The notes beneath the pieces are model-generated. The model did no database searches. It was not told the origin of the DNA and worked only from the letters and a program-made list of their open reading frames with translations. Both the position numbers and the translations under genes were made by a program. A stretch of DNA of 64,000 bases from Defluviitaleaceae bacterium (GTDB lineage: Bacteria; Bacillota; Clostridia; Lachnospirales; WRAX01): NCBI GenBank assembly GCA_009784575.1, contig WRBK01000004.1, positions 39,566-103,565 of the forward strand, written 5' to 3'. Positions 34,992 through 43,998 of this stretch are shown here, piece after piece (within the stretch, counting starts at the first letter, position 1; the number at the start of each line of letters is the position of its first letter).

Positions 34992-37900
34992 CTAAAATAA
35001 TGTTAGCTGTTCCGTCTCTGGCATACCTTCTAATATGCCGTTATCCTTTAGTAGTTGTACCACATTCTTATTAACTCTAGTGCGATTTTTCAAATCATCT
35101 ACCGAGAAAAACTCGCCATCTTGACGCGCTGCTACAATGGTATCTGCTACTGTCTCGCCCAAGCCTGCCACAGCACATAGCGGCGGCATCAAGCCATCGT
35201 CTGTAAGCAAAAATTTTGTTGCATGTGCTTTGTAGATGTCTAGCTTAGCAAATTTTAGTCCGCGGGCATACATTTCGGTTACAAGCTCCAAAAGAACCAT
35301 GGATTTATCATCTTTTTGTGATGCCTCATTACCCAAGCTATTTATGCGCCGCATCTCTTGTTTCGCCACATCTGACCCTAGACACATACGCACATAATCA
35401 AAATCGTCACTTTTCACAGAGAAGGTAGCGGCATAAAATGCCTCGGGATAATGGATTTTGTAGTATCCTATGCGCATGGTCATCATAACATATGCTACGG
35501 CATGACCCTTTGGAAAGAGATACTTAATTTTGCGGCAGGATTCTATATACCATTTTGGAACGCGCGCCGCAAGCATAATGCGCTCCTCTTCATCCGTAAT
35601 ACCTTTGCCCTTGCGCACATTCTCCATTATCTTAAATGCATCAGATTCCGCTACACCCTTCAAAATTAAGTAAACCATAATATCATCACGGCTAGGGATG
35701 ATTTCACTTAGCGTAGCGATTTTTTGGCGCACTAGGTCAAGAGCATTGCCAGCCCACACATCTGTACCATGTGAAAGCCCAGAAATGCGCACAAGCTCCG
35801 CAAAAGAGGCGGGTCGTGTTTCCATAAGCATTTGGCGCACAAAATGTGTACCAAATTCTGGTAAGCCAAGAGAACCTGTTTTGCAACCTATCTCCTTATC
35901 TGTTACACCAAGCCTAGTCGGGCTAGAAAATAGCGAAACAGTACCTTCATCTGCAATATCGACTTCCCGCGGGTCTAGCCCTGTCAAGTCATGCAACATA
36001 CGAATGATTGTCGGCACATCGTGTCCCAGTATATCTAGCTTAAACAATCTGCCTTCTATGGAGTGATAATCGAAATGTGTGGTGATAACGCCGCTGGAGG
36101 TGTCGTTTGCGGGATGCTGCACGGGCGTAAATTCGTATATACTTTTGCCCTTAGGCACAACAACAAGGCCTCCAGGATGCTGACCTGTAGTACGCTTGAT
36201 GCCTGTGCAACCGCTAACAAGGCGGTTTACCTCTGCGCCCCGTTCGACAATGCCCCGCTCCTCCAGATATTTTTTTACATAGCCAAAGGCGGTGCGCTCG
36301 GCTATTGTGCCTATTGTACCTGCCTTAAAGATATAGCCTTCGCCAAAAAGTTCCTCTGCGTATTTATGCGCCTCGCCTTGATATTCGCCAGAAAAGTTAA
36401 GGTCTATATCTGGCTCTTTGTCACCGTTAAAACCAAGAAAAGTTTCAAATGGGATGGAATGCCCATCTTTTTTTAGTGCGGTAGCACATTTTGGGCATTT
36501 TCTATCAGGCATATCACAACCAGATGCACCAGCAAAGGACTGCACAATTTCGGAATCAAAATCAGTAAATTGGCAAGTGGGGCAATAATAATGCGGCGAA
36601 AGGGGATTAACCTCCGTAATCTCTGCCATTGTTGCTACAAAACTAGAGCCGATAGAACCGCGTGACCCAACGAGATAGCCATTTTCCATAGAATTAACAA
36701 CAAGCTGACGCGCTATTATATAGAAAGTAGCAAAACCATTGCCAATAATGGCAGAAAGCTCACGCTTCATACGCTTTTCGACTATCTCAGGTAGAGGGTT
36801 TCCGTATCTTTCCATAGCACGAGTAGTTACTAGCTCTTTCAACTGTTCCTCGCTGCCCTCAACAACAGGCGGGAAGCTGCCTTGTGGGATTGGCAATATA
36901 TTTTCTACCATATCCGCAATAGCGCGGCTATTTGTCACAACAACTTCACGTGCCTTAGCTTCGCCAAGATAAGCAAATTCCTCTAGCATCTCATCCGTTG
37001 TCATAAAATGCAGGGCGGGCTGGTTGTCCACATCCTTAAACCCATTACCAGCCATAATTATGCTACGGTAAATTTCTTGACCTGGGTCTATATAGTGCGC
37101 ATCACCAGCGGCAACAACGGGCTTGCCAAAACGCTCGCCTAGCTCCACAATCTTTCTGTTGATTTCTTGCAAGGCTTCCACGCCGCCTACATCACCTTTA
37201 CGTACGAGATGCATATTATTTGTCATAGGATGTATCTCAAAATAATCATAAAATTCAGCGAGAGCCTCTATATGCTCTGCCGCCTTGCTTTCTCGTACAG
37301 CGGTATAAAATTCGCCTGCCTCGCAAGCAGTGCCCACAATCAAGCCTTCGCGATGCTTCAAAAGCTCGCTTTTAGGGATTCGTGGTTGCTTAAAAAAATA
37401 GTCAATATGTGATTTGGAGACAAGTTCATAGAGATTGCGCAGTCCAACAGAATTTTTTACCAAAATAACCGTATGATGCGGTCTTAGCCGCTTTATATCA
37501 ATCTTCTTTGAGTATCGCAAGTTTATATGATTTAGAGTTACGATTTTTTGCGAATGCAAAATTTCCATTTGCTGTAAAAATATTTGGGCAAGTGCCGATG
37601 CATCATCACTGGCACGGTGGTGATTTTCTAGCACTATGCCATGGTGCTTTACCATGGCAGCAAGACCATGGCGCGAAAGGTCTGGATAAAGCGCGCGAGA
37701 TAGCTGCAAGGTACATAAATAAGGGTTCTTTACTTCATAGCCAAGCACACTGCCATTATGCTCCAAAAAGCCCATGTCAAAATCGGCATTGTGAGCAACC
37801 AGTGTTGCATCACCAATAAATTCAAGAAATTTAGGCAATATAACATCTATTGTGGGTTGACCTGTCAGCATATCATCTGTAATATGCGTTAGTTCAATTA

Positions 37901-39281
37901 TTTTTGCGGGCAATTTTTCTTTTGGGTCAATAAAGTGGTTAAAAACCTCTGTAATCTTGCCGCCTTGCACTTTGACTGCGCCAATCTCAATAATAGCGCA
38001 ACTTTCGCGATTAAAACCTGTGGTCTCAATATCAAAAACCACAAAATCATCCGCGAGCTTCGTTTCGCCTGCACGCGTGACAATAGATATGGCTAGGTCA
38101 TCTACCAAATAGGCTTCAACACCATAAATGACCTTTATTCCGTGCTTTTTTGCCGCCGCCATAGCATCCGGGAAAGCTTGTAAAACACCGTGGTCAGTGA
38201 TGGCTACGGCATCATGCCCCCAGGCCGCCGCACGTGCGATAAAGTCTCCCGCAGGAGTTATACCGTCAAGCTGTGACATATTTGTGTGCAAGTGCAGCTC
38301 CACGCGCTTTTCCTTGGCATTATCTATGCGCTGCTCTGCTGCAATCTCGGCAGGCCCAATGCGATTGGCCATTATGTTTATCTCTTTACTATACTGGTCA
38401 AACTGCACATTGCCAGATATCTTGACACCTGCACCCACTTTCAACAAATCTGCAAAATCAGGCAACTTTTCTTTTGTCAAAAAAAACTTAATGGATATGG
38501 AGGAGTTGCCATCTGAAATGTCAAAGCTATATAGGAGTTTCTTGCTCTTGGTTTCGCGGCTTTCTATACGAAAAATTCGCCCAGCTACTACGACGCTTTC
38601 TTCTTCAAAAAAGTTAGCATCTAACGGACGTGTTTCGCCTGATATTTTTTGCAACTTCCCTTGATTTCTTGGCGTAGATTTCTTTGGAATGGCAGATGAT
38701 GCGGCACGCACTGGCATGGGTGCAGGAATGGCGGCTATTTTGACAGGTGTATTTTTAGCCTTGTTTTTGTTCTCAACACAGCCAAATTTTACTTTAACGG
38801 TCAAACCTATTGATTCCAAAAGTATACTTTCAACTATATTTGCAATACCCATTTTCCTAAAAATAGCACTTACGTCGCTGGCTGTATCTATGCATAAAAT
38901 ATTGGAATCATTCTCTGATTCAAGTTTCCAAGGAGCCTGTACAATCATCTCGCCCGCAAAAACATTAGTTTTCCGTAATCTATAAAGCATATTTGCCCAA
39001 AAGCCAGCAAGAAAGCCTTGGGGGTCTTTTGGTGCGTATATATCAATAATATTAATTTCTTCCACTGTACCAAGAGGCAAGCTAAGCAATATACCCTGCT
39101 CTAAACTCGCGATACTTACAGCATCAACAAAGCTCTTTGGAGAGATACGTACCTCTAACCGCTTTTCATGACTAAAGAGCTTTACGCTAGCTACAGCGGC
39201 ATTTCGTAAAGCCTCTGAAATCTCACTATCTATTTTTAAATCTTTAAAAACATCACTGATAGTTTTTCTTTGAGTATTCAT
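34992..39281 (-). CDS. polC: DNA polymerase III, PolC-type alpha subunit
   Basis: Replicative polymerase of low-GC Gram-positives, 1429 residues. Order: N-terminal helical domain (1-220), OB domain (VVAGRIFRIESRETKSKK at about 225), PHP domain (ELHLHTNMSQLDG, AITDHG), inserted DnaQ-like 3'-5' exonuclease (VVFDIETTGFNRE at about 410; HNADFDMGFLE; HRASDDASA), rest of PHP, then the Pol III core with a zinc-binding loop (CPTCQF; CPKC), the catalytic PDIDLNFSGEYQ segment and a C-terminal DNA-binding/HhH region. All catalytic acidic motifs appear intact. Its ATG overlaps the ispG stop by 4 bases (ATGA). Confidence 0.96.
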   Translation of the reverse strand: MNTQRKTISDVFKDLKIDSEISEALRNAAVASVKLFSHEKRLEVRISPKSFVDAVSIASLEQGILLSLPLGTVEEINIIDIYAPKDPQGFLAGFWANMLYRLRKTNVFAGEMIVQAPWKLESENDSNILCIDTASDVSAIFRKMGIANIVESILLESIGLTVKVKFGCVENKNKAKNTPVKIAAIPAPMPVRAASSAIPKKSTPRNQGKLQKISGETRPLDANFFEEESVVVAGRIFRIESRETKSKKLLYSFDISDGNSSISIKFFLTKEKLPDFADLLKVGAGVKISGNVQFDQYSKEINIMANRIGPAEIAAEQRIDNAKEKRVELHLHTNMSQLDGITPAGDFIARAAAWGHDAVAITDHGVLQAFPDAMAAAKKHGIKVIYGVEAYLVDDLAISIVTRAGETKLADDFVVFDIETTGFNRESCAIIEIGAVKVQGGKITEVFNHFIDPKEKLPAKIIELTHITDDMLTGQPTIDVILPKFLEFIGDATLVAHNADFDMGFLEHNGSVLGYEVKNPYLCTLQLSRALYPDLSRHGLAAMVKHHGIVLENHHRASDDASALAQIFLQQMEILHSQKIVTLNHINLRYSKKIDIKRLRPHHTVILVKNSVGLRNLYELVSKSHIDYFFKQPRIPKSELLKHREGLIVGTACEAGEFYTAVRESKAAEHIEALAEFYDYFEIHPMTNNMHLVRKGDVGGVEALQEINRKIVELGERFGKPVVAAGDAHYIDPGQEIYRSIIMAGNGFKDVDNQPALHFMTTDEMLEEFAYLGEAKAREVVVTNSRAIADMVENILPIPQGSFPPVVEGSEEQLKELVTTRAMERYGNPLPEIVEKRMKRELSAIIGNGFATFYIIARQLVVNSMENGYLVGSRGSIGSSFVATMAEITEVNPLSPHYYCPTCQFTDFDSEIVQSFAGASGCDMPDRKCPKCATALKKDGHSIPFETFLGFNGDKEPDIDLNFSGEYQGEAHKYAEELFGEGYIFKAGTIGTIAERTAFGYVKKYLEERGIVERGAEVNRLVSGCTGIKRTTGQHPGGLVVVPKGKSIYEFTPVQHPANDTSSGVITTHFDYHSIEGRLFKLDILGHDVPTIIRMLHDLTGLDPREVDIADEGTVSLFSSPTRLGVTDKEIGCKTGSLGLPEFGTHFVRQMLMETRPASFAELVRISGLSHGTDVWAGNALDLVRQKIATLSEIIPSRDDIMVYLILKGVAESDAFKIMENVRKGKGITDEEERIMLAARVPKWYIESCRKIKYLFPKGHAVAYVMMTMRIGYYKIHYPEAFYAATFSVKSDDFDYVRMCLGSDVAKQEMRRINSLGNEASQKDDKSMVLLELVTEMYARGLKFAKLDIYKAHATKFLLTDDGLMPPLCAVAGLGETVADTIVAARQDGEFFSVDDLKNRTRVNKNVVQLLKDNGILEGMPETEQLTLF

Positions 39282-40351
39282 CCAAGATATTCCTTTTCTA
39301 ATCTATTAATTTCTGATAGCAACGCCACCACCATTTCACTTTCTGACACCTTACGTATAACCTCACCTTTGGCAAAGAGTATTCCGAATCCTTTGCCGCA
39401 CGCTAGCCCTATATCAGATTCTTTGGCTTCCCCTGGTCCATTTACAGCGCATCCCATAATGGCTATAGACATAGGCGTGGTGACATGGCTAATGCGTGAT
39501 GAAATCTCGTTTGCAAGGGATATTAGGTCTACCTCTGTACGCCCACATGTGGGACAAGATATTATTTCTGGCCCAAATTGCCGTAGACGTAAAGATTTAA
39601 GCAATTCTTTTGCGGCGGATACTTCTTCTACAGGGTCAGCAGTTAAAGAGATACGTATAGTGTCACCTATACCGCGTGTAAGCATGGCGGCTAACCCTGC
39701 CGTAGATTTAATTGTGCCGCTGTATAGCGTGCCAGCCTCGGTAATGCCCATATGTAGGGGGTAATTAACTTGTGGCGAAAGAATTTCGTGTGCCTCAAGC
39801 GTCATGGGGATATTACTAGCTTTTATCGATATCACGATATTATCAAAATCCAAGCCTTCTAGCATACGTACATTTCGCAAAGCTGATTCTGCAAGCCCCT
39901 GCGCCGTTACGCCGCCGTATTTGTCAATCAAATCAAGCTCTAAAGAGCCAGAATTTACGCCAACCCGTATTGGTATATTGCGTGATTTTGCCACAGAAAC
40001 CACCTCAGCTACCTTCGTGTGATTCCCTATATTCCCAGGGTTTATGCGTATCTTATCCGCGCCAGCCTCAATAGATGCAATGGCTAAACGATGGTCAAAG
40101 TGGATATCGGCTACAAGAGGAATATTGGTCACGCGCCGCCTGATTTCTGCAAACCCTGACGCTGCCTCGCGATGGTTTACCGCTAAGCGAACGATTTCGC
40201 ATCCCGCCTCGGCAAGTGCTTCAATTTGTGCTATTGTCGCCTCAATGTCGGCGGTATTGGTATTGGTCATGGATTGTATGCTAATTGGATGACTGCCGCC
40301 AATAGCCACGCCACCAACTTTTACAACTCTTGTTTTTCTGCGGTTATACAC
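39278..40351 (-). CDS. ispG: 4-hydroxy-3-methylbut-2-enyl diphosphate synthase
   Basis: Penultimate enzyme of the MEP isoprenoid pathway, a [4Fe-4S] enzyme converting MEcPP to HMBPP. 357 residues with RKTRVVKVGGVAIGG at the start, the TIM barrel (VADIHFDHRLA, INPGNIG) and the C-terminal cluster-binding Cys in SCPTCGR and MGCAVNGPGEAKESDIG. The start is GTG 40351, within the last 31 bases of the DUF2161 gene. In related genomes ispG commonly precedes polC, often after dxr and rseP; here a different pair of genes precedes it. Confidence 0.94.
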   Translation of the reverse strand: MYNRRKTRVVKVGGVAIGGSHPISIQSMTNTNTADIEATIAQIEALAEAGCEIVRLAVNHREAASGFAEIRRRVTNIPLVADIHFDHRLAIASIEAGADKIRINPGNIGNHTKVAEVVSVAKSRNIPIRVGVNSGSLELDLIDKYGGVTAQGLAESALRNVRMLEGLDFDNIVISIKASNIPMTLEAHEILSPQVNYPLHMGITEAGTLYSGTIKSTAGLAAMLTRGIGDTIRISLTADPVEEVSAAKELLKSLRLRQFGPEIISCPTCGRTEVDLISLANEISSRISHVTTPMSIAIMGCAVNGPGEAKESDIGLACGKGFGILFAKGEVIRKVSESEMVVALLSEINRLEKEYLG

Positions 40352-41046
40352 TCTTCCACAGCCTTTCTATAATAAGCTACGACCTCGGCGTAATTTGGGT
40401 CAGTAAGAGCATTTTTGCCATCTTCTGACAGAGAGTAAATGCCTTTTTCGATTTTCATAAACCAATTATAGTAATTTGCATTCAACAATCGCCAAGAATG
40501 GTCAATACAATTATATTTTTTTATCAATTCGGATGATTTGGCTTCTCCTGCCTTCTCCAAAGCACAAGCAATATGTAAATTTCGCTCCCTATGTGCTGTT
40601 AGAAGCTTTCGCCCTGTTACGCCACCCAAATTTCCGTCAAAAGTTCTGCCATTAAATTCCGCTAAAAGTGCTTTCGTGCGCTTATTGTAACGACTTTTTG
40701 CCATAGCTGGTAGCAATTGCGCCTCAACGAGCTGCGTATTGCTATCCATCGCAACTGTGATAAGACCAATGCCTAATTTCTCAAGAACATGCAAAATATG
40801 CCCTCGTTTGAGCATGAAAATCTTGCGGGGTATAGCAATATATATTGTATTTGTTATTTTTTGCCTATCCAAAGCTTGGTATAACAATGATATGTTAAAT
40901 GATTTTTTTAGCTCTACAATGGTCAATTCTTCGCCCTTGACAAGGGCTATGTCGCAGCCTTTTACCTCGCCGCGCACAACATAGCCCTTGCTTTCAAAAA
41001 ACTTTTTTATAGGCGAGTACAGCTCTTCTTCCTTAAAATCACCCAT
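40321..41046 (-). CDS. DUF2161 PD-(D/E)XK-like phosphodiesterase
   Basis: 241 residues from ATG 41046. The N-terminal region EEELYSPIKKFFESKGYVV, CDIALVKGEELTIVELKKSF shows a PD-(D/E)XK nuclease-like core (Asp...Glu-x-Lys: D and the VELKK strand), and SLLYQALDRQKITNTIYIAI completes the DUF2161 signature. The C-terminal half is predicted helical and winged-helix-like (LLTAHRERNLHIACALEKAG). No function is established for this family. It overlaps pepP (8 bases) and ispG (31 bases), so expression is tightly coupled to housekeeping genes. Confidence 0.75.
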   Translation of the reverse strand: MGDFKEEELYSPIKKFFESKGYVVRGEVKGCDIALVKGEELTIVELKKSFNISLLYQALDRQKITNTIYIAIPRKIFMLKRGHILHVLEKLGIGLITVAMDSNTQLVEAQLLPAMAKSRYNKRTKALLAEFNGRTFDGNLGGVTGRKLLTAHRERNLHIACALEKAGEAKSSELIKKYNCIDHSWRLLNANYYNWFMKIEKGIYSLSEDGKNALTDPNYAEVVAYYRKAVEECITAEKQEL

Positions 41047-42295
41047 TTTGTGCCATATACGCCTCAATGTCGTCAACTTCTTTGATGATATGGGCAGTTA
41101 AATTCTTGTGACCATCTTTTGTCACTAAAACATCATCTTCTATGCGTATGCCGATACCTTCTTCGGCTATATACAGCCCAGGTTCTACAGTGAATACCAT
41201 ACCTTCTTCAAGCACAAGCTCCCTATCATTACCCACATCGTGCGTTTCCAAACCTAACATATGCGAAACACCGTGATAATAATAATTGATAAGCTCAGAC
41301 TTATCCTTTATTAAGCCAATTTTTGTAAGTTCTTCCACATAATAAGCCTGCAATGATTCTTGCAAGGTCTTGAACACAACACCTGGCTTTATCATATTAA
41401 GCACAAGCTTCATGCCACCAAGCACGATATTATATAACTCTTTTTGACGCGGAGAAAACTTGCCATTTGCAGGGAAGGTGCGTGAAACGTCAGCACTATA
41501 CCATTTCCACTGCGCGCCATAATCCGTTAGCACTAGGTCGCCGTCGCTGATTTTGCAATTGTTATCGCCATAATGCAACACACAAGCATTTTTTCCACTA
41601 GCCATAATAGTTCTAAAAGCTCTGTCACGGCAACCATTTTTCTTATATATGTAGTCCAGATGCGCCTCTAGCTCATATTCCATCATATCTGGACACACAT
41701 TGCGTAAAAGTGCCAAAAAGCATTCGCCTGTAATTTCTGCGGCTTTCTGGATATTGGTCACTTCCTCTTCAGATTTTATCAAACGCACAGATGCAAAAAT
41801 AGGATGCGCGTTCTTGATGGTAACATCAGGAAATTTTTCGCGCAAAAGCTTGGCGAAATCAAGCTCTGGTGTATTTGGGCGCGTAAGGCTACGGTTTTCT
41901 AGGTCAAGATAAACAGTGTGTATCTTTTCCATTCGCCCGATTAAAGCCGCTGCTACTTGGTCGCATAGCTGGTCTATGTACGCATAACCCTCTATGCCAG
42001 AGATTGCTTTGGCAGCCTCTTCGTCCATAGCCGCCCCATCCCATTTTGCGACTAATTCATCAAAACGCTCGATGTAAAGTGTATCTGCGACCTTGCCTTC
42101 GCCATCTTTTTTCTGCATAAACACCAAATTTGGCGTTTCTATGCCTGTTGCATAGTAAAAGTTGCGCTGTGGCGCAAAAGGATAAAATTCGTCGCCGCGT
42201 TTAACGGGAGCAATACCGCCAAAAATAATCAGCATACTGCCATTGTCAAGCTTCGCCGCGATTTTTTCACGATTTTTAATGTAAAGTTGGCTCAT
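41039..42295 (-). CDS. pepP: Xaa-Pro aminopeptidase (creatinase-fold metallopeptidase)
   Basis: Removes N-terminal residues preceding proline. 418 residues: N-terminal creatinase domain (AAKLDNGSMLIIFGG, FYPFAPQRNFYYATGI) and C-terminal pita-bread domain with metal ligands in LVLTDYGAQWKWYSADVSRT (two Asp), HGVSHMLGLETHDVG (His), VFTVEPGLYI (Glu) and IRIEDDVLVT (Glu). ATG 42295 is preferred over the GTG at 42298 because GAGG is 7 bases upstream. First gene of a long minus-strand transcript reaching at least to purC. Confidence 0.9.
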   Translation of the reverse strand: MSQLYIKNREKIAAKLDNGSMLIIFGGIAPVKRGDEFYPFAPQRNFYYATGIETPNLVFMQKKDGEGKVADTLYIERFDELVAKWDGAAMDEEAAKAISGIEGYAYIDQLCDQVAAALIGRMEKIHTVYLDLENRSLTRPNTPELDFAKLLREKFPDVTIKNAHPIFASVRLIKSEEEVTNIQKAAEITGECFLALLRNVCPDMMEYELEAHLDYIYKKNGCRDRAFRTIMASGKNACVLHYGDNNCKISDGDLVLTDYGAQWKWYSADVSRTFPANGKFSPRQKELYNIVLGGMKLVLNMIKPGVVFKTLQESLQAYYVEELTKIGLIKDKSELINYYYHGVSHMLGLETHDVGNDRELVLEEGMVFTVEPGLYIAEEGIGIRIEDDVLVTKDGHKNLTAHIIKEVDDIEAYMAQNG

Positions 42296-42322
42296 CACGT
42301 CACCTCATAAGAGTTTTCTTTT

Positions 42323-42351
42323 ATTATAACTCAATTTTAATACCATTTCAA
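42323..42351 (-). promoter_or_regulatory. Promoter of the pepP-DUF2161-ispG-polC unit
   Basis: On the minus strand TTGAAA (42351-42346), 17-base spacer, TATAAT (42328-42323). It is back to back with the vanZ promoter: the two -35 boxes are 3 bases apart. Confidence 0.78.
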
Positions 42352-42354
42352 TGC

Positions 42355-42383
42355 TTGATTTAATTTACAAAATATGGTATTAT
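42355..42383 (+). promoter_or_regulatory. Promoter of vanZ
   Basis: TTGATT 42355-42360, 17-base spacer with TGG before TATTAT (42378-42383). Expected transcription start is within a few bases of the vanZ ATG at 42390. Confidence 0.6.
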
Positions 42384-42389
42384 GGATAT

Positions 42390-42818
42390 ATGAATAAATC
42401 GCCGAACCACAGAACACTGGTTATAATTGTTTTTATCGCATATGCTTTCGCTGTGTGTTATATTACTCTGTTTTCGCGCGAAGTCGCCATGGCGAGCATA
42501 GAGCTGGACCCAATAGCATCCTATCGTCGCGCCGCAAACACTTCCTCGGCATATCTTGCTACCATAGAAATTCGTAATGTAATCTTAAACGTAATCATGT
42601 TTGTGCCCTTTGGGATATTTTTGCCGCTATTTAGTTCGCGGCTTAAATTGTTGGATGTTATTATGCTATCGGTTTTAGCATCACTAGCCATAGAAACCGC
42701 ACAATTGATAACCAAACGCGGCGTTTTTGCCATAGAAGATATAATTCACAACACTCTCGGCGCGGCTTTGGGCCTAGCTTTCTATCACATCTTTGCAAAA
42801 ATTTTCAAAAAGTCTTGA
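42390..42818 (+). CDS. VanZ-family membrane protein
   Basis: 142 residues from ATG 42390 with four membrane helices (about 10-28, 55-75, 82-102, 115-135) and the VanZ-like pattern NVILNVIMFVPFGIFLPL ... ETAQLITKRGVFAIEDIIHN. VanZ proteins lower teicoplanin susceptibility in some hosts; most chromosomal relatives have no known role. No ribosome binding site precedes the ATG. An upstream in-frame ATG at 42351 overlaps the promoter and is less likely. Its TGA stop is part of the tRNA gene's -35 box. Confidence 0.75.
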   Translation: MNKSPNHRTLVIIVFIAYAFAVCYITLFSREVAMASIELDPIASYRRAANTSSAYLATIEIRNVILNVIMFVPFGIFLPLFSSRLKLLDVIMLSVLASLAIETAQLITKRGVFAIEDIIHNTLGAALGLAFYHIFAKIFKKS

Positions 42819-42843
42819 CAACGCACCCAAAGCATATTATAAT
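42815..42843 (+). promoter_or_regulatory. Consensus promoter of the tRNA-Met gene
   Basis: TTGACA 42815-42820, 17-base spacer, TATAAT 42838-42843: both boxes perfect. The vanZ stop (42816-42818) is inside the -35 box. Confidence 0.88.
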
Positions 42844-42864
42844 AACCTTTGTGCCGATATATTT

Positions 42865-42938
42865 GGCGGGATAGCTCAGTTGGCTAGAGCACACGGTTCA
42901 TACCCGTGGTGTCGGGGGTTCAAGTCCCTTTCCCGCTA
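42865..42938 (+). tRNA. tRNA-Met (CAT), elongator type
   Basis: Full cloverleaf of 74 bases: acceptor GGCGGGA/TCCCGCT (with G-U at 1-72), D stem GCTC/GAGC, anticodon stem CACGG/CCGTG with loop TTCATAC (anticodon CAT), T loop TTCAAGT, discriminator A. No encoded CCA. It lacks the mismatched 1-72 pair and the three G-C anticodon-stem pairs of initiator tRNA. Ile2 (modified CAT) cannot be fully excluded, but the arms resemble elongator Met tRNAs of Firmicutes. Confidence 0.93.
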
Positions 42939-42942
42939 GTAG

Positions 42943-43000
42943 AAAATCCCCAAGCAAGAAATTTTCTGTTGGAAATTTTGCTTTGGGGATTTTTGCTTTT
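42943..43000 (+). terminator. Terminator of the tRNA gene
   Basis: AAAATCCCCAAGCAAGAAATTT pairs, with a small mismatch, with GGAAATTTTGCTTTGGGGAT, followed by TTTTTGCTTTT. Confidence 0.85.
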
Positions 43001-43008
43001 AGTGGGAG

Positions 43009-43829
43009 GTGTTTGACATAATAAAGTCATTCTGGGGGCAACCTGAAAACAATTATATTTTGTACATGGATATATTGGCAGGGGAAAAGATTATAATGTC
43101 TCCTCAAATTGGCATTTTATCGACTGTTCTTGATTGGACTTTGAAAGAACTAAAGAGAGTTCGATTGCTCTATGAAGCCGAAGAAGTTTATTTCAAGATG
43201 TTTTCTGACAACATCATATTGTGTTCAGACACAAACTATAAGTTCCTTCTGATGGTTGCGGCTGGATGGCAGAAACATCTGGCTACTTTTGGAATATTTT
43301 TGCGAGGATCCCTCTGTTACGGAAGCGTAATTAAAAATCCTGATTTTATTTGGGCAAAGGCTTAGTGAAAGCCTATCAATTAGAAAATAAGCAAGCTAAG
43401 TTTCCGAGGGTAATAATTGATGAGAGCTTCCTGAATGCTATGCCATGCAATTCAGATGCCGATAATATTCTGAGGTAATATATATGCAAAGATGTGGATG
43501 GTAGAATATTTATACATTACCTTCGGGAAGTAAGTCAAACTTATGATAGGTCAACCATGCTAAATTTATTGATGGAACACCAGTTTAGAACGAAAGCGAA
43601 TTTATTTTGGAATAGTGAGGTAACAGAGTTTACACGAGAGGAAGAAGAGAAGGGTATACGAGAAAGCATCAACAATAAATTTATTGATGAAAACAATGAA
43701 AACTTTGCGTTTAAGATAGATGAAGATATGAACAAATGGAGAGATGGGTTGATACGCCACTTAAACGCCAACTTGAAATGGCTGCCAGATGACCATGAGA
43801 CTGTAAGGAGCATCAAAGGGCTAGAATGA
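43009..43829 (+). pseudogene. Conserved hypothetical gene with a frameshift and a nonsense codon
   Basis: Fragment one reads NNYILYMDILAGEKIIM ... KMFSDNIILCSDTNYKF ... GIFLRGSLCYGSVIKNPDF and stops at 43363. Adding one G to the G run at 43352-43354 gives WGKGLVKAYQLENKQAKF, PRVIIDESFLNAM and on to TAA at 43476, where CAA or another sense codon is expected; the same frame continues VDGRIFIHYLREVSQ to 43829. This matches a family I have seen without an assigned function (YMDILG..., FSDNI, RG.I..G, WGKALV.AY.LE, PR.IID), with the look of a nucleotide-cyclase-like fold. The start is unclear: the GTG at 43009 overlaps its own GGGAGG. Two independent lesions argue for real decay. 43830-43952 shows nothing further. 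Confidence 0.7.
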
Positions 43830-43952
43830 CTTTTGGTATGCGGAAGTTTGTGGACACGCTCTGCTATCTAAAATAAAATCATCGAACTTTACCTTCAGGA
43901 GACTTTGTTCGGTTTTTACTAAAATATCTTGACTTTGAACACCTATAAAAAT

Positions 43953-43989
43953 CAACCCCCCTATGAATCAAAACTCCATAGGGGGGTTG
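43953..43989 (-). terminator. Terminator of the hyd operon
   Basis: Perfect 13-bp stem CAACCCCCCTATG/CATAGGGGGGTTG with an 11-base loop and, on the minus strand, a U5 tail. It starts 10 bases after the hydA stop. Confidence 0.92.
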
Positions 43990-43998
43990 TTATATATG

